Assembly (NCBI GenBank): GCA_002794775.1
Contig: NBAY01000001.1
Span: forward strand, 1,922,001-1,986,000
Length of the DNA stretch: 64,000 nt
Origin: Porodaedalea pini
Taxonomy: Eukaryota; Basidiomycota; Agaricomycetes; Hymenochaetales; Hymenochaetaceae
Reading direction: 5' to 3'
Below, piece after piece: positions 1-11,466 of this stretch. The number at the start of each line of letters is the position of its first letter. The stretch's first letter is position 1. A model generated the notes under the pieces. That model ran no database searches. It was not told the DNA's origin and was given only the letters and a program-made list of their open reading frames with translations. The position numbers and the translations under genes are program-made.

Positions 1-356
1 TTGCAGTCTGGCACAATGTCTGCGCGGCGCTGTTCGCCTTGCAGCTAGACTGGAGCTGTTGGCAGATGAAGCTCGAGATAGTTCCGATATCATCTGCCGA
101 TCCGTGGTTGTAAGACTCTAACGGAGTTACGGTCTCATTAAGACAACCAATTTTATAAGGATGAGGGAAGTGAGAAATACGTACTCAAGTCAACAGGAGC
201 GAATGCTGTCTCCCGGCGACCGTCGAGGCCGGCCGCGAACTCGATTTCCGGAGTCGAACAGCTTCCAAAGCTAGCCGAGTTCGTCGACGTCGCTCCGAGG
301 GCCACGGAAGAGAGGGCGAGGATGCTGAGAGCGGAGAAGAGCGAAGTTGAGAACAT
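1..356 (-). CDS. Small secreted protein, 5' part (truncated by window edge)
   Basis: Exons 356-185 and 117-1; the gene continues beyond base 1. The protein starts MFSTSLFSALSILALSSVAL, a typical signal peptide with likely cleavage after ALG around residue 21. The mature part carries FGSCSTPEIEFAAGLDGR. The 67-nt intron (184-118) has a GTACGT donor and TAG acceptor. Splicing restores the frame and removes the in-frame stop of the unspliced reading; exon 2 reads KSYNHGSADDIGTISSFICQ and then regularly spaced Cys. I recognise the C-S-T-P-E-I-E-F plus SYNHGSA pattern as one shared by abundant small secreted proteins of wood-decay and litter basidiomycetes; their function is unknown. A TATA box lies 190 bp upstream. 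No enzyme motif is visible. Confidence 0.75.
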
Positions 357-545
357 GATGCTAGGTCTGGTCGGCAGCAGCTGATTGAAGGAGGGAATGA
401 AAGTAGTGCTTGGCGAACTTCGAAAAATTAAACGACACCGGGCCGCAAAGAAAAGATAAAGCTAAGAAATTTGAAGGGCGAAGAATGTGAAGAACGAAAG
501 GCAGAGGAGAGGAGGATGAGTAACTCAGAGCGTGGAGGTACTCCA

Positions 546-552
546 TTTTATA
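546..552 (-). promoter_or_regulatory. TATA box of the small secreted protein gene
   Basis: TATAAAA on the minus strand, in a CT-rich leader, 190 bp upstream of the ATG at 356. A strong TATA box fits a highly regulated secreted-protein gene. The transcription start is inferred, not seen. Confidence 0.5.
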
Positions 553-599
553 CGACGTAGGCGGACTTCCAGGCACCATGGCGAGGGAAGTACCGGGTC

Positions 600-2189
600 T
601 CGATGACTATTCCCAATGCCGCGCGTATGGCGAACTTCAAGCCGAGACTCTCTGAGAAAACAAGTTTGAGAATATAGCCTCAAAGCACTTTGAACAGGTG
701 TCTAGACGTTGGAGACGATGACAGGAGGAATAAGGTTCATCGGCATACCAAACTCGGCATGCTTCTCCTTCCCTTTCGGAATGATCTCCCTCATTAAAAA
801 CTTGCGATTTTGCTAAACTGCAGAGGCTGCAAACATGTCTTAAGGTATAATCAATACGAAAGGAATGATGATGCCTACGGGACTCGCCTGAAAGGAGGGG
901 AAATAGCTCTAGTGAGTAACCAGAGGTTGTGGCCTAGCTTGGTGCCTTGCTGCCAGATTGTCAGTGTGTGGGAAAACTTGTCCGACCGACGCAACAGCCT
1001 ATTGAGCGTCTTCATGTACTGGTGTTCGCTGTCGTACTTGGTAGCACTCTTGATGCAGCAAATCCTGGAGTTCGTCTTGCTAAGGTCCTGTCTTCGTTGA
1101 TCCCCTTTCGCTGTTAGTTTTCATGAGCTCGCGCACAATTCCTCGAGTCATAAACTTGACGTCAAGGTAGTTGCCGCTCTGGTTGGGCTACAGAACACCC
1201 GTGCCTTAGTTTTGACCCCATGCTACGGTGGAAGACAATAGTCTGAACCATACAAAAATCTGGCTTGCGTTGTAATACGACTGGTCGGTACAGGCCAGAC
1301 TTCATGCCAGTAAAAATCCGAGCCGACAATGTGTCTGGAATAATGTATAAAAAGTTGACGCTCTTGATCTGCATCATGTTTCGTAAGCTTATGGCCAGAG
1401 CACTCCATCCGCTCCTATAAGTTGTGAGCTAAGGCGATTTCTCTGAAACAGTGAACTTGAGCTCACCTTGTCTGGTAATTTGGTTGGTAACTAGACGGTA
1501 AGATAATGTCATACTAAAAAGAGCACAGGGGTTGGAGGCATGGTATGATGCGGACGCTACCAATAGCAAACAAAGCCAAATTTAGGGCCTGAGATTTTGG
1601 TGCCCGGGACAGTGGCACAGCAAGGCGCCCACGAGAACCTCCGTCGGTCGTGACCTTTGCGTATCATCACACGGTCGCGACGTTCCGAGTGAATAGCCGA
1701 GCCTTTTCTCGCGTATCTGGACGTTACGAGCACTGCGCGAGTATTGCTCGGCCCTCAACTAAGATCCCGACCCGTCGCCGCTGCCCCTTTGCCTGTGGTG
1801 GCACCACTCACTGTACTGTTGACTAAGTCAGCGTAGCTATGGTTTCAAGGTCAACTAGGCCTGGCTGCACTGTACACTTTAAAGGAGGATCAAAGCCGAC
1901 GAAGCCCGGAGCTAGGCACGGATACCTTTTGGCGTACCAAGTCTGGGCGAAGAATAGCTTGGCTGCTGCTCATTCCCCACATGTCTCTCTCCAACCGTTC
2001 CGAGCTGCCCTGCATCCTGTGAAATGTCCTCTCTGTCGTCTAATTGCCGGTTATGCTTCTCATTTTCCCTCTCCTCTTCATACCATGCCAGTGCCTCCAG
2101 TACCTCCCCAAGGCCTAGGTCCTTCCTCCGCGTCATTCGCATGACTCTACCCAGACCTTGATCATCAAGAACCCCCTCTGGCGCTCCGG
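600..2189. other. Intergenic, no supported gene
   Basis: Open frames here (for example 810-1100 plus) are short and show no motif, no splice-joined extension and no match to a family I know. The right end is the 3' flank of the 2.2-3.3 kb gene. I see no tRNA, repeat or transposon end. Confidence 0.4.
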
Positions 2190-3303
2190 TCAGTGACGGG
2201 TCCACGCAGAGAGGCCGTAACGCAAGAACGCAGCTGTTCTTGGGTCTGTCGCATCAAGCAACGAGCGCGTTTGTGCATCAAGTTCATCGGAAAGGAGTCC
2301 CCACGCGGTGCGCGCGACCTCCGCAGTATACGGGTGGGAGGAGTAGGATGCGACGAAAAAACAGGGCAAAGAACCTACCAAAAGGCGTGAGCGATACTAC
2401 ACAAATACGCAATAACGATGTAACTATGGACGCACATATTCCACTCAGCTGTTGCTCCCTCAGAACATGCGGTGGCGTTTGTGGATTGCTCATATCGACG
2501 AGCTCGCCACTAACGGGGTCGACAAGAGAATCTCCCATTCGATAGAGACGTTGACAAGCGGGACAAATGCGTCCGTATGTTCTTGTTTTGTTAAACCATA
2601 CGATCTGCATATGGAGCAGCATGAGATATTTGGGGCTTTGAAGTAATACAAGATGGAAATTACTCACAAGAGCAACTTCTCTTGGTAAGACGGCTTCCAG
2701 CACCGTCAGAACTTCCTCTCGCGCAAACGACGCACAGTCTCTGTCTTCAAGAGATAGTGGTGGGCAGAAGAAAGATGAAAGGAAAGCTTCGGTGTTTTTT
2801 ACACGAGGTCCATTTCCTGGGTCGGTGATGAATGGGTTATCAAAAGGAATTGGGACAGGAGGAAGATTTGTTGGTTGGGCGACTAAGCGTTCACCCTGTG
2901 AACCATTTTTCATCTCTTGACGAGCAGAAGAGAGAGCCGTTTCCGATGCGATCGCTCTATCTTCCTTCTTTAGAGCGCTGGAGTCGGGCAATCGTGTCTC
3001 AGTGACGGCTATGACGGCGTCTTTGACAAAAGACTCGTTCGGCACATTCTGCTCGACCTCTTTCAGAATGTTCCTCCTTGACCGTGCTTTGTCCTTTCCC
3101 GCCTGCTGCTTCTTTAATTTCTTTGAGTTACGAGGTCCCGGCATAGCTTGAATGTGGTATTTGGTGGTGGTTCGTCTCGAAGCTTGTTCGCGAACGGTGA
3201 CGGTGACGACGCGTGCCAGCCTTTCGTGACTGACCGCGCATGGTTCTGCTTTGGAAAAGGGGATCGGCGACGCCATAGCGAAGGACGCATTTAGCCTACG
3301 CAT
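2190..3303 (-). CDS. Conserved hypothetical protein with a CPxC motif
   Basis: Three exons: 3303-2668, 2604-2436 and 2374-2190. Introns of 63 nt (GTGAGT...ATGCAG) and 61 nt (GTGCGT...TTGGTAG) join three frames into one protein. The likely start is the internal ATG at 3144 (MPGPRNSKKLKKQ), giving about 276 residues; the first in-frame ATG at 3303 would add 53. The N-terminus is very basic, possibly a nuclear or nucleolar signal. The C-terminal half is a compact domain with TYGRICPACQRLYRMGDSL, then VRE-type linker and PYTAEVARTAWGLLSDELDA. The CPxC could bind metal with partners not obvious here. I do not recognise the family, but the splicing coherence and domain-like C-terminus make it a real gene. 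Confidence 0.6.
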
Positions 3304-3461
3304 GTGTGACGATAATGAGCCAAAAAACCTAGGATCACTAATCCGACATTATATGCTTAGCGATGAAATCTCAGAAGAATGCAGAACAAAATGCTATCTC
3401 CGATGACAGGAAGTGTACTTAAGGAGTTCATTTCCTCCTTGAAAGAATCAGTTACCTCCCA

Positions 3462-4804
3462 ATGGCGAGCACACTGGCATTGCCCAAAAGCAAACTGTCT
3501 TTCTTACAGGAGCTACTGGTGAGTGAAATGTTTGACTATTCTGAGAGTCCCTCACTGACCATGCTGTAGGTCAGATCGGTGGATCTTTCTCTGGTGACTC
3601 CTGCAACACAAGATTACAAAGAACTTCCACTTCCGAGTCAAGGCTCTCGTTCGTGATGTGACAAAGGCGGCCCATTTGAAGAAGTTTGGAATACAGGTTG
3701 TATTGAGATCTCTTTTGGACCTTGATATTCTAGAGCGTCTGTCCTCCGAGGCAGACTTTGTTTTCAATGCGGTAAGTAACATAGTGAAGTCATAAGTGCA
3801 GTTACATATTTATTTTGCTCATGACAGACTGCCACGGATGACCTTCAAGCCATTCAAGCCATATTGAAAGGTGCTAAGAGTCGTAAGGGAAGAATTGAAA
3901 ATGTTTCCTTCTCCATTCACACCGTCAGTCATATGTTCAAACTCAGTCCTCGCACTCGTCTTTACTCTCAGATACTGGCGTCCTCAGGGACAATGCTGCA
4001 GGAATGTATGCGAGCGATAAGGTCTATGACGATGCGAAGCTTGAAGGTATCGAGTCCCTCCCTTCAACGCAGCCTCACCGCCTCGTTGACATGATTATCA
4101 CTGCAGCGGATCCCGAATGTTTGCGTCTTCAATGTCTACCTCTTATACGTTTCCGGCTCATCCAACACTGTCCGCCTTCATCCTCTGCACCTTACTTGTG
4201 CCACCAGGACACATAAAAACGTACATTGTACTCCCACAGACCAACCATCCACGGAATGGCAAAGACGGTTGCCAGCCTCGGGCGCGGTCAGGGAGGTATG
4301 ATCGGTCTTGGTAAAAAAAAAAAGGCCGAATATTGACATCGAAAATTGTACGTCTTTTGTGTCTGGTGTCGCAGTATCATCTGATGTCGCTCGCAACACA
4401 TTTCAGTGGCCGATCTATATACGATCTTGTTTGAGAACGTCGTTGATAATCCAGATCACACTGGGTATTACTTTGGCGCTGCGGACGAGCACGTGCTGTA
4501 TGACAGCTGCAAGTCTATCGCGGACACCCTCGTCGCTCTGTGCAAGGGAACGAGCCCCGAGCCCACCTCATTCACATAGGAAGAGGTTGAGAAGTATATT
4601 GCACCGTTAGAGATAGCCAAACACTCCTTTCTGCGTGACTGCTTGCTGAGCACCCTGTTATAGCATGACTGGATTGGATGTGATGCTCGTCGTGTAGCAC
4701 ACAAAGCGCGATCTATTGGTTGGGTTCCGACTAAGATGACGGCAGACTTCCTCGCATCTATTCGCCCGGAGGTGGAAGCGATCATGGCGGAGGACTCGAA
4801 GTAA
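3462..4804 (+). pseudogene. NmrA-like NAD(P)-binding protein, decayed
   Basis: Fragments in all three frames follow the order of NmrA-type short-chain dehydrogenase-like proteins. They are a Rossmann GATGQIGG motif (split by an intron at 3538-3569), FRVKALVRDVTKAAHLKKFG, MYASDKVYDDAKL, SLPSTQPHR, KTYIVLP, then GYYFGAADEHVLYDS and RSIGWVPTKMTADFLAS, ending at TAA 4802-4804. Lesions: frame change near the start (the 3462 ATG is out of frame with VFLTGATG), frame change plus TGA at 3595-3597, frame changes around 4110-4260, an A11 run at 4313-4323 followed by a shift, and an in-frame TAG at 4577-4579. Old introns with good splice sites remain (for example GTACGT...TTTCAG near 4348-4406). So it was a spliced gene, not a retrocopy. 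Intact members sense the NAD(P) redox state or act as reductases; this copy cannot encode one. Confidence 0.85.
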
Positions 4805-4948
4805 TTGAGGCTTGTACAGATCTCGTCCACGTGCGTACTTATCAGTTGAGGTTGCGATCGCCAGCAGATTCTATGTTGTTCTATTACAGAGAATACTCAG
4901 TTGCCCTAGATATGTAACACCGACGCGTCCACAACACAACACCTCATT

Positions 4949-7900
4949 CTATACGTTACGAAACTCGAATGCGGGACTGCCTGGTTCTGCCTGTTCAATG
5001 ATAACTTTCGTGAAGCCAGGCTCGTCCTTGTGGAGAGCATCATCGACCATGAGCACCTCTGCTTCAACAAGGTTGAGCGACTTCTTAAGGTACGGCAGAA
5101 GTTCCATGAGCACAGTGAACTCGGAGAACGGAAGAGACCGCTGGAAGGCCGTCTTCGCGCCGAACTGAGCAATGCGTTTCTGTAGCAAAAGCGGTCAATA
5201 CATCTCACACAAGCTAGTGATCTTTTCTACACACTTTGAAGAGCTGAGCGAAAGGCATCGCTCGCTTGTCCTTGATCATACCCTGAGCCTGAAGTAGCTC
5301 GCGAACCTTCACATCGTCGACTTTATCCTTCTCTGAGTCGTATGCCTCCTGCACAATAGCGACAACGCGGTTCTGCCACTCCGGGAAGCGAGTTGCAACG
5401 TATACGCGGACGCTCTTCGGCCTTTTCGGGTCGTATGGCGCACTTTTACTCTTACTGAGCTTCTTCAGCATTGTAGCCTCAGAGTCGCGCATCGTTTTGA
5501 GCGTGCCACGCATATACTGACCGGCCTCGAGCACAACGGCGTCAACGGGCCTTGATGGGGTGGGCCAAAGGGCGCGCTGCACCGTGTCTGGCTCACCCAG
5601 GAGAGTGCTCCAGATATGCTCAGCGAAGTGTGGTGCGATAGGTGTAATGAGCAGACAGGACACGCGGATCCAGTACTTGACGAGGTCGGCATTCATCCCG
5701 AGATCGGACGTCACTTCGCGGTACCAGTCACGAGCCATCTGCATCTCAAAGAAGCCGTACTTTAACGCGTCCTTGTAGTTTGTGCTAGCGATATTGTCAA
5801 ATTGCAAAGCACAGCTTGGAAGGAGCCAGACTTACGCTTCATAATGACTCTGAGTCAAGGCAATCAACTCGTTGATCTCGTTCTCGAAGATGTCATCATG
5901 ATATATCCTATCTTTACGCATCTTCCCTTGGTCCTGTAGCATTTCCTGCAGTAAAACACGTCGGAAAAGACGTACCAGGCGTGAACAAATTTCTTACCTC
6001 GCACCAGTCAATGAGAGTATGCAGACGCAAAATGTTGGCGTTTGCATTCTTCTCATCGAAGTTAGCATCTTCAATGCTGTCACCTGCATCCGCAAGAGCA
6101 AGGCGCGTCGCATCTGCACCAAATTTTTCGACCGCCTCACGGAGTGTGAGGGAGTTGCCCGTGCTCTTGGACATCTTCTTTCCGTTGAGCATCAAGTGCC
6201 CATTCGTGCGCATACTAAGCGGCCACTTGTCCTCAGGGAAGATTGCAGCATGGACATATATCGCGAAGGTAAGATGGTTTGGTATGAGATCTTTGCCAGA
6301 GGACCGGATGTCTAAGGGGTAAAAGTAGTTGAACTCGTGCTTCATCGCATCGGCCTTTTCCTTAGGCAATGCCGCACCAGAGGGCCAAGGTCCATCACAG
6401 AGGATGTACTCGAAGACCTCATCCGTCATTTGTTCCGGCTTAACGCCCAAGGGACCCGGTTTACTCCCGTTCCAAACACCCCCTAATAAGGCATCAGAAC
6501 GTTATTCCCAATAGAAACAACTCTTTACCTTGCAACAAATGAGCAAATGTATAATAGCTCATGTAGATTGTTGAATCGCTCAGACTCTCAACCATGAAAG
6601 CAGGATCCCAAGGAAGCTTCGTGCCGAGACCATATGTGCGAGCGCAGGCCCATTTGTTGAGCCATCCGAGAGTTGCTTCGAAGTTATTCCGAGTTTCTGT
6701 GCTGTATGTATTCATCTTGGCAAGAAGCCTAGTCGCAAAAAATCGTGAGGACTCAAGTTTAGTAATGTTGTCAAATGTCCTACTTTTCTGCTTGAGCTTT
6801 CCAACTTGGCTCGCCATAGTCAAGATACCATTGGTCCATGAGCGCAATCACGCACTCATCGCCACTGCGCGACAGGATAAACCCTTCTGGCTCTGCGTAC
6901 GCGAATGCTAGACCTGCGTCGATCATCGCATCACGGACACGGGGTTTTGCGTCTTGCACGCTCATGCCCTTGAACTCGCCGATAAGCATAGTTCCGTTGT
7001 AAAAACCTTCCTTGTACGCGATCTCCTTCGCTTCTGCGAGCTGCTTCACATCTTTCTGCGAGTTGATCTTGAGTTTCTTTATAAGAACGGGAGCCGTGAG
7101 ATCACCGAATGTCGGTGTGGAAAGCACAGGGATAGGATCGAGAGCACACCATGCTGGCTGAATCTTGTAATACTCGGGCTTTTTCTTGAGGTCGGCGAGC
7201 GTAGCATAGTCATCTGGCGAGTCGGACGGGACCGAAGTAACAACGCCAGTGCCCTAAAACCTGGTCAGATAACATATTGGAACAGGATAAAGATCCATGC
7301 CTTCGTTGCCAGAACGTTGTCCATCGGCAGCACATAAACTTCTGGGTTCACAGAGAAGGCCGCCTTAATCTTTGTGCCAACGAGCTGACTACCAACGATT
7401 TCCGCAAGCTGCTTCACCTCACTCGGCGTTTCTGTGATGCCTTGGAACGCCATATTACGCGCCGCGCGATACGTGCACACATAGGCCTCATTGTTCTTCC
7501 CCGCAAAGACGCCGTACTTGATTGCAGTACCCACGAAGCAATTTGTTTGGCCATACATGGTCTCTGGGCGCAGGGTTGCCGCTACCAAGAACACCTTCCG
7601 CCCGCTAACGCTCGACTCGACCAGAGCCTTGGCGCTCTCTGGCCACTCTACAACTTCCAATTTCACGGCAGTATATTCCTGCGGACCAAGAGCCTCACCC
7701 TCGGAACGATCGTGGTCCATACATGGCTGGCCATCCTTTGGCGAGTAGACGGTATAACGTTCACCAAACTTAATCTTGTTCGCCCTGTACAGTTTGTTTG
7801 TTTGCCAGCGGACAAAGGCGTCATAGTATGGATTTGCATCAGTCGTGATGAATGCGCGACGCCAGTCAATACGAGTTCCAAGTGCTTTCTGGTCTGCTAC

Positions 7901-8639
7901 GGCAATAGGCGGGAAGTAGCTTAGCCAATACTGAGGGTCCTTAAATTTTTTGATTTCTGAGCGAGGTACGCCGATAGATTCCATGATCTGGAATTGATAT
8001 TTATGACCAGTTGCTTTCGCTGCAATTTTTCCTTTCTTCGCCTTATCTGGTGCAGATGAAGCAGGTGCATCGTTTACTGGAGCAGGAGGTACGGAAGGAC
8101 CCTCGTCTTCAGGCTCCTTGTACCCCTCGAAATCGGGACCAAACAGCTCGATCTCGCGGATAATTTTATCTGACGCAGCCTAAGCAGGAGCATGTTAATG
8201 GATTACAACGGATGCATTGTACACTATATTAGAGACTCTGCTGACCTTGATCGGCATACCCGTGCAATGGAAACCGTGAGGGAAAAGTGCACGCTTTCCC
8301 AGCAATCGCTCATAGCCGGCCCCAAACTCGATCTTAGAAACCGTAAAAGCATGGCCAAGGTGTAGAGAACCATTCATATATGGGTAAGGGAAGTTCCCAA
8401 ACCATTTAGGAAACTTTTGCCTGATCTCGGCCGGGGAAAGCTGCGATATTTCTTCCGCCGTGGGCGCGTCGACTTCGAAGACGTGTTCGTCCTCCCAGCG
8501 TTGTTGGCACTTGTTCTCAATAGCCTTCAGAGCATCTCTCTTCCCCGTCTACACACTGAATAAGAACGTGTCCCCAAGCAAGAACATCATGCCTCACCTG
8601 CTGAAGAGCAATCGGACCATCTCCTGTGGTGGTCGCCAT
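4949..8639 (-). CDS. Leucyl-tRNA synthetase, cytosolic
   Basis: Nine exons: 8639-8598, 8548-8246, 8179-7301, 7253-6784, 6728-6529, 6482-5998, 5945-5836, 5784-5235 and 5179-4949. All phases agree and give 1089 residues, about the length of the yeast cytosolic enzyme (Cdc60). It charges tRNA-Leu. The class I signature is [15 protein letters not shown] (HLGH near residue 77). The CP1 editing region contains [14 protein letters not shown] and the [17 protein letters not shown] segment. [10 protein letters not shown] lies near residue 734, followed by the anticodon-binding helical domain and a C-terminal extension. No mitochondrial presequence is seen ([12 protein letters not shown]). Intron 3 (7300-7254, 47 nt) has a GC donor: AAG|GCATGG...TTTTAG; no GT donor keeps the conserved GTGVV junction. 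Head to head with PUS3. Confidence 0.97.
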
Positions 8640-8864
8640 CTTGCGAGTGTTTGAAAGGTTACAATATTTTACAGAGCGAGCGTATCGCAGATAACGCGGC
8701 GAGCGTCTCAATGCAAAAATGGTGACGCAAGACCTCAGAGCAGTACAGGAGCCTTAGATGTCGACAAGCTGTAAAGGACAAGAATTGGAAGAGCACGCCG
8801 TGACTGCAAACCTGACTCGTACAAAATTGTTGCACGTGATCTTTACGCGTTCTACACGATCTTT
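8640..8864. promoter_or_regulatory. Shared divergent promoter, LeuRS / PUS3
   Basis: 225 bp separate the two start codons (330 bp if PUS3 starts at 8970). Both genes serve tRNA function, so the short gap is likely a bidirectional promoter. No clear TATA box is visible on either side. Inference from layout only. Confidence 0.5.
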
Positions 8865-10538
8865 TTGCTCGCTTCATTTATGCCTCCGCCCATTTCTATT
8901 GCTGCTGTAAACAGTAGGCAGCACATACCCTTTTGCTCCCAGACTGCGAAGAGATTAATCAGAGCTGCAATGTCGTCGCCAGCTTACGAGTCATGGTCCC
9001 GTGAGGAGCTTATAACCCGTCTCAGACAATTGGACTCGACGCTCCCCGCGACTGATTCGCAGACACGGATCGTCCCTCCTCATAGACCGGAAGCAAAAGC
9101 TTCCAGAGCTTTTGATATCACGTCTTATCCTCGAAGGAAAATTGCGCTCAAGTTCTGCTATTCCGGATGGGAATACAATGGGCTTGTGTTCCAGAATGAC
9201 AAGACTCCGCTTCCGACAGTGGAGGGCACACTTTACAATGCTTTGGCCTCTTGCAAACTAATCGATGGTACTGCTGGACCGGAAGGCTGCGGCTGGGAAC
9301 GTTGCGGGCGCACTGACCGCGGAGTCAGCTCTGCTGCACAAGTTGTCTCGCTCTGGGTGAGGAGCAATGTAGGACAGGCCGATGCGCAGTCTGATCCCCC
9401 TTCAAAACACTGCGCGTCTTCTAATAGACTAGTCGAAAACGTTCGTGAAATCTTAGACTCGGACTTTCCCCCCGACTCTGAAAACGATCTCCCGCAACTT
9501 GACGCCTCAGAAATCGAGGGTGCACCTCCGCCAGTCGTCCTAGAGCAGGTCGGGCAAAAGCAAGAACTTCGATACCTAACCATACTTAACCGCATACTGC
9601 CCCCGAGTATTCGCATCATCGCTTGGTCCCCCGTATCCACATCTTTTTCGGCGCGTTTCAACTGCGTTCAACGGCACTACAAATACTTCTTCAGTCCGGA
9701 CGGCCTCGACCTCGCGGCCATGCGCGATGCAGCTTCCCGCCTCGTTGAAGAACATGACTTCAGGAACCTCTGCAAGCTCGACCCGGCCAAACAAATTACG
9801 ATTTTTCGGCGCAGGATTTTACGCGCCGATATCAATGTCGCATCCGTCCTCGCGAATGGCGATACTATTGGCGACCGGCCGCATATGTATGTTTTCGATC
9901 TGGTGGGGAACGCCTTTCTCTACAACCAGGTTCGGCACATCATGGCCATCCTTCTGCTCGTGGGTACAGGACTAGAACCGCCTTCCGTCATGACCGCACT
10001 ACTTAATGCCGATCCTGCGTTCCCGGAACGACCGTTCAACGAGACGGAACCTACACCGGAGGTTGTTACATGTAAACCCGAATATCAGATGGCCGACCCT
10101 CTTCCGCTGGTACTGTGGGAATGCACGTACGACGGAGACGACGTCAGGTGGCAGACGGACGGCCCAGAGAGGGAGAGCAGCGCAGAAGCAAAAAGCTTGT
10201 ATCGTCAACTACACGCAATCCATGCGCGTTCACTCGTTCACAGTGTGCTTGATGCAACCTTCCTGCAAGCTGCCTCTGCGTTTCATTCCCCGCCGCCTTC
10301 ACCTTTTCCTCTCGATGCAGCGTCGCAACAAGCGTTTCTCCTCAATAATCCTTCGACCGTCTTGAACATTCCAGTGGGTGGAGGTGTAGTGCGCAAGACT
10401 GCGGCGAAGTATTACATTCCGTTGTTACGCCGCAGGCGTCTTGATCACGTTGATGTCGTCAACGAGAGATGGCGGCAAAGAAGGGGCGGGCGAGAATCTG
10501 CGAAGCAGGCGGAAGTCACTACTGTGGAGGATGAGTGA
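8865..10538 (+). CDS. tRNA pseudouridine(38/39) synthase
   Basis: Single-exon gene of 557 residues in the TruA superfamily, PUS3/DEG1 branch. The catalytic motif is RCGRTDRGVSSAAQVVSL with the nucleophilic Asp near residue 151. Other conserved blocks are RKIALKFCYSGWEYNGLVFQ, the FSARFNCVQRHYKYFF segment and LVGNAFLYNQVRHIMAI. These enzymes isomerise U38/U39 in the anticodon stem of many tRNAs. A second ATG at 8970 (MSSPAYESW) precedes the part expected from the family. The 35 residues before it are basic, hydroxylated and free of Glu/Asp, like a mitochondrial presequence. The two starts could supply mitochondria and cytosol. Low-complexity stretches near residues 180-220 and 460-500 are probably lineage-specific inserts. 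Confidence 0.93.
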   Translation: MLASFMPPPISIAAVNSRQHIPFCSQTAKRLIRAAMSSPAYESWSREELITRLRQLDSTLPATDSQTRIVPPHRPEAKASRAFDITSYPRRKIALKFCYSGWEYNGLVFQNDKTPLPTVEGTLYNALASCKLIDGTAGPEGCGWERCGRTDRGVSSAAQVVSLWVRSNVGQADAQSDPPSKHCASSNRLVENVREILDSDFPPDSENDLPQLDASEIEGAPPPVVLEQVGQKQELRYLTILNRILPPSIRIIAWSPVSTSFSARFNCVQRHYKYFFSPDGLDLAAMRDAASRLVEEHDFRNLCKLDPAKQITIFRRRILRADINVASVLANGDTIGDRPHMYVFDLVGNAFLYNQVRHIMAILLLVGTGLEPPSVMTALLNADPAFPERPFNETEPTPEVVTCKPEYQMADPLPLVLWECTYDGDDVRWQTDGPERESSAEAKSLYRQLHAIHARSLVHSVLDATFLQAASAFHSPPPSPFPLDAASQQAFLLNNPSTVLNIPVGGGVVRKTAAKYYIPLLRRRRLDHVDVVNERWRQRRGGRESAKQAEVTTVEDE

Positions 10539-11466
10539 AGCTACTTCAATGCTATCCATGGCAGATTCTAGATTGGATTTATAGATTAATATTTTCGGCA
10601 TTCAGAGGGACATGAATCATGCAAGATGAACAACCTATCTAACCACTCAACTTTACGCGTTGGAAATTGTCTTCCCCTTCCTCGCCCCTGCTTGAATATC
10701 GGCAAGCGGAAAGGACGGTGCGAGACACTACCATTCCACACAATATGTACATACATCGCGCTTGGGCCATTATAAGTAGACTCCCAAATCAAGCTTTAAG
10801 CAGCGATACAGCCGACCAAGAAAATCATATTAGATGGGTAGAAAACAGTGTAAGCAAGGAAAGCGCTACTAGAGTCCGAATAACCAAATCATCAAGAAAA
10901 AAAAATTGAACATAGAACACAGTGTCTTAGAGATAGTGTAGCCGCGACACGACGGAAAACCGGATATGCATAATGGAGCAAAAGAGGGCCGGATATGAGA
11001 CAGGTTGGTATAGGTGGACAAGCGGACGCAAAGAAGAAGGGATAGGGTAAGGCGATAGCAAGGGGAAGAGGAAGAGCAATGAGCGTGTTTAAAGAAAATT
11101 GCATCCATTCCAAAGTGACACTAGTAAGCAAGGATAAGAAAGAGGTACTGAGGGTAACGATCTGGAGGGTCTAGATCAATCCGCTGAGACAGAGGAAGAT
11201 AGAATAAAAGCGCAGTTAGAGCGCTCAAGCTGGCTTCCGGGTAAAAGATGGAGGTGCCAAGCCTAAGCGAGAAAATAAGAAAGATAAATGAGAGATGGTG
11301 TATGCTTAAGTAAAGGGCAGCAGCGGAGACATCGAGAAACACAAGGGATGAAATCATTCCGAATCTGATCAATTTAAAGACACAAACTAAGTTAGAGAAT
11401 GGTTGATATAAGCGAAAGTAGAGGAAGCATACCATCCACCTTGCTCAGGTCGGCCCCTGTTGACTC
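10539..11466. other. Convergent 3' flanks of PUS3 and the Msb1/Mug8 gene
   Basis: AT-rich region between two stop codons facing each other. It holds an ATTAATATT site at 10585-10593. The open frames on the minus strand at 10869-11435 are hydrophobic and low-complexity and look spurious. No gene is supported. Confidence 0.5.

Noticed and set aside
810..1100. 96-codon plus-strand frame
   Set aside because: No signal, motif or splice-joined extension; composition looks noncoding.
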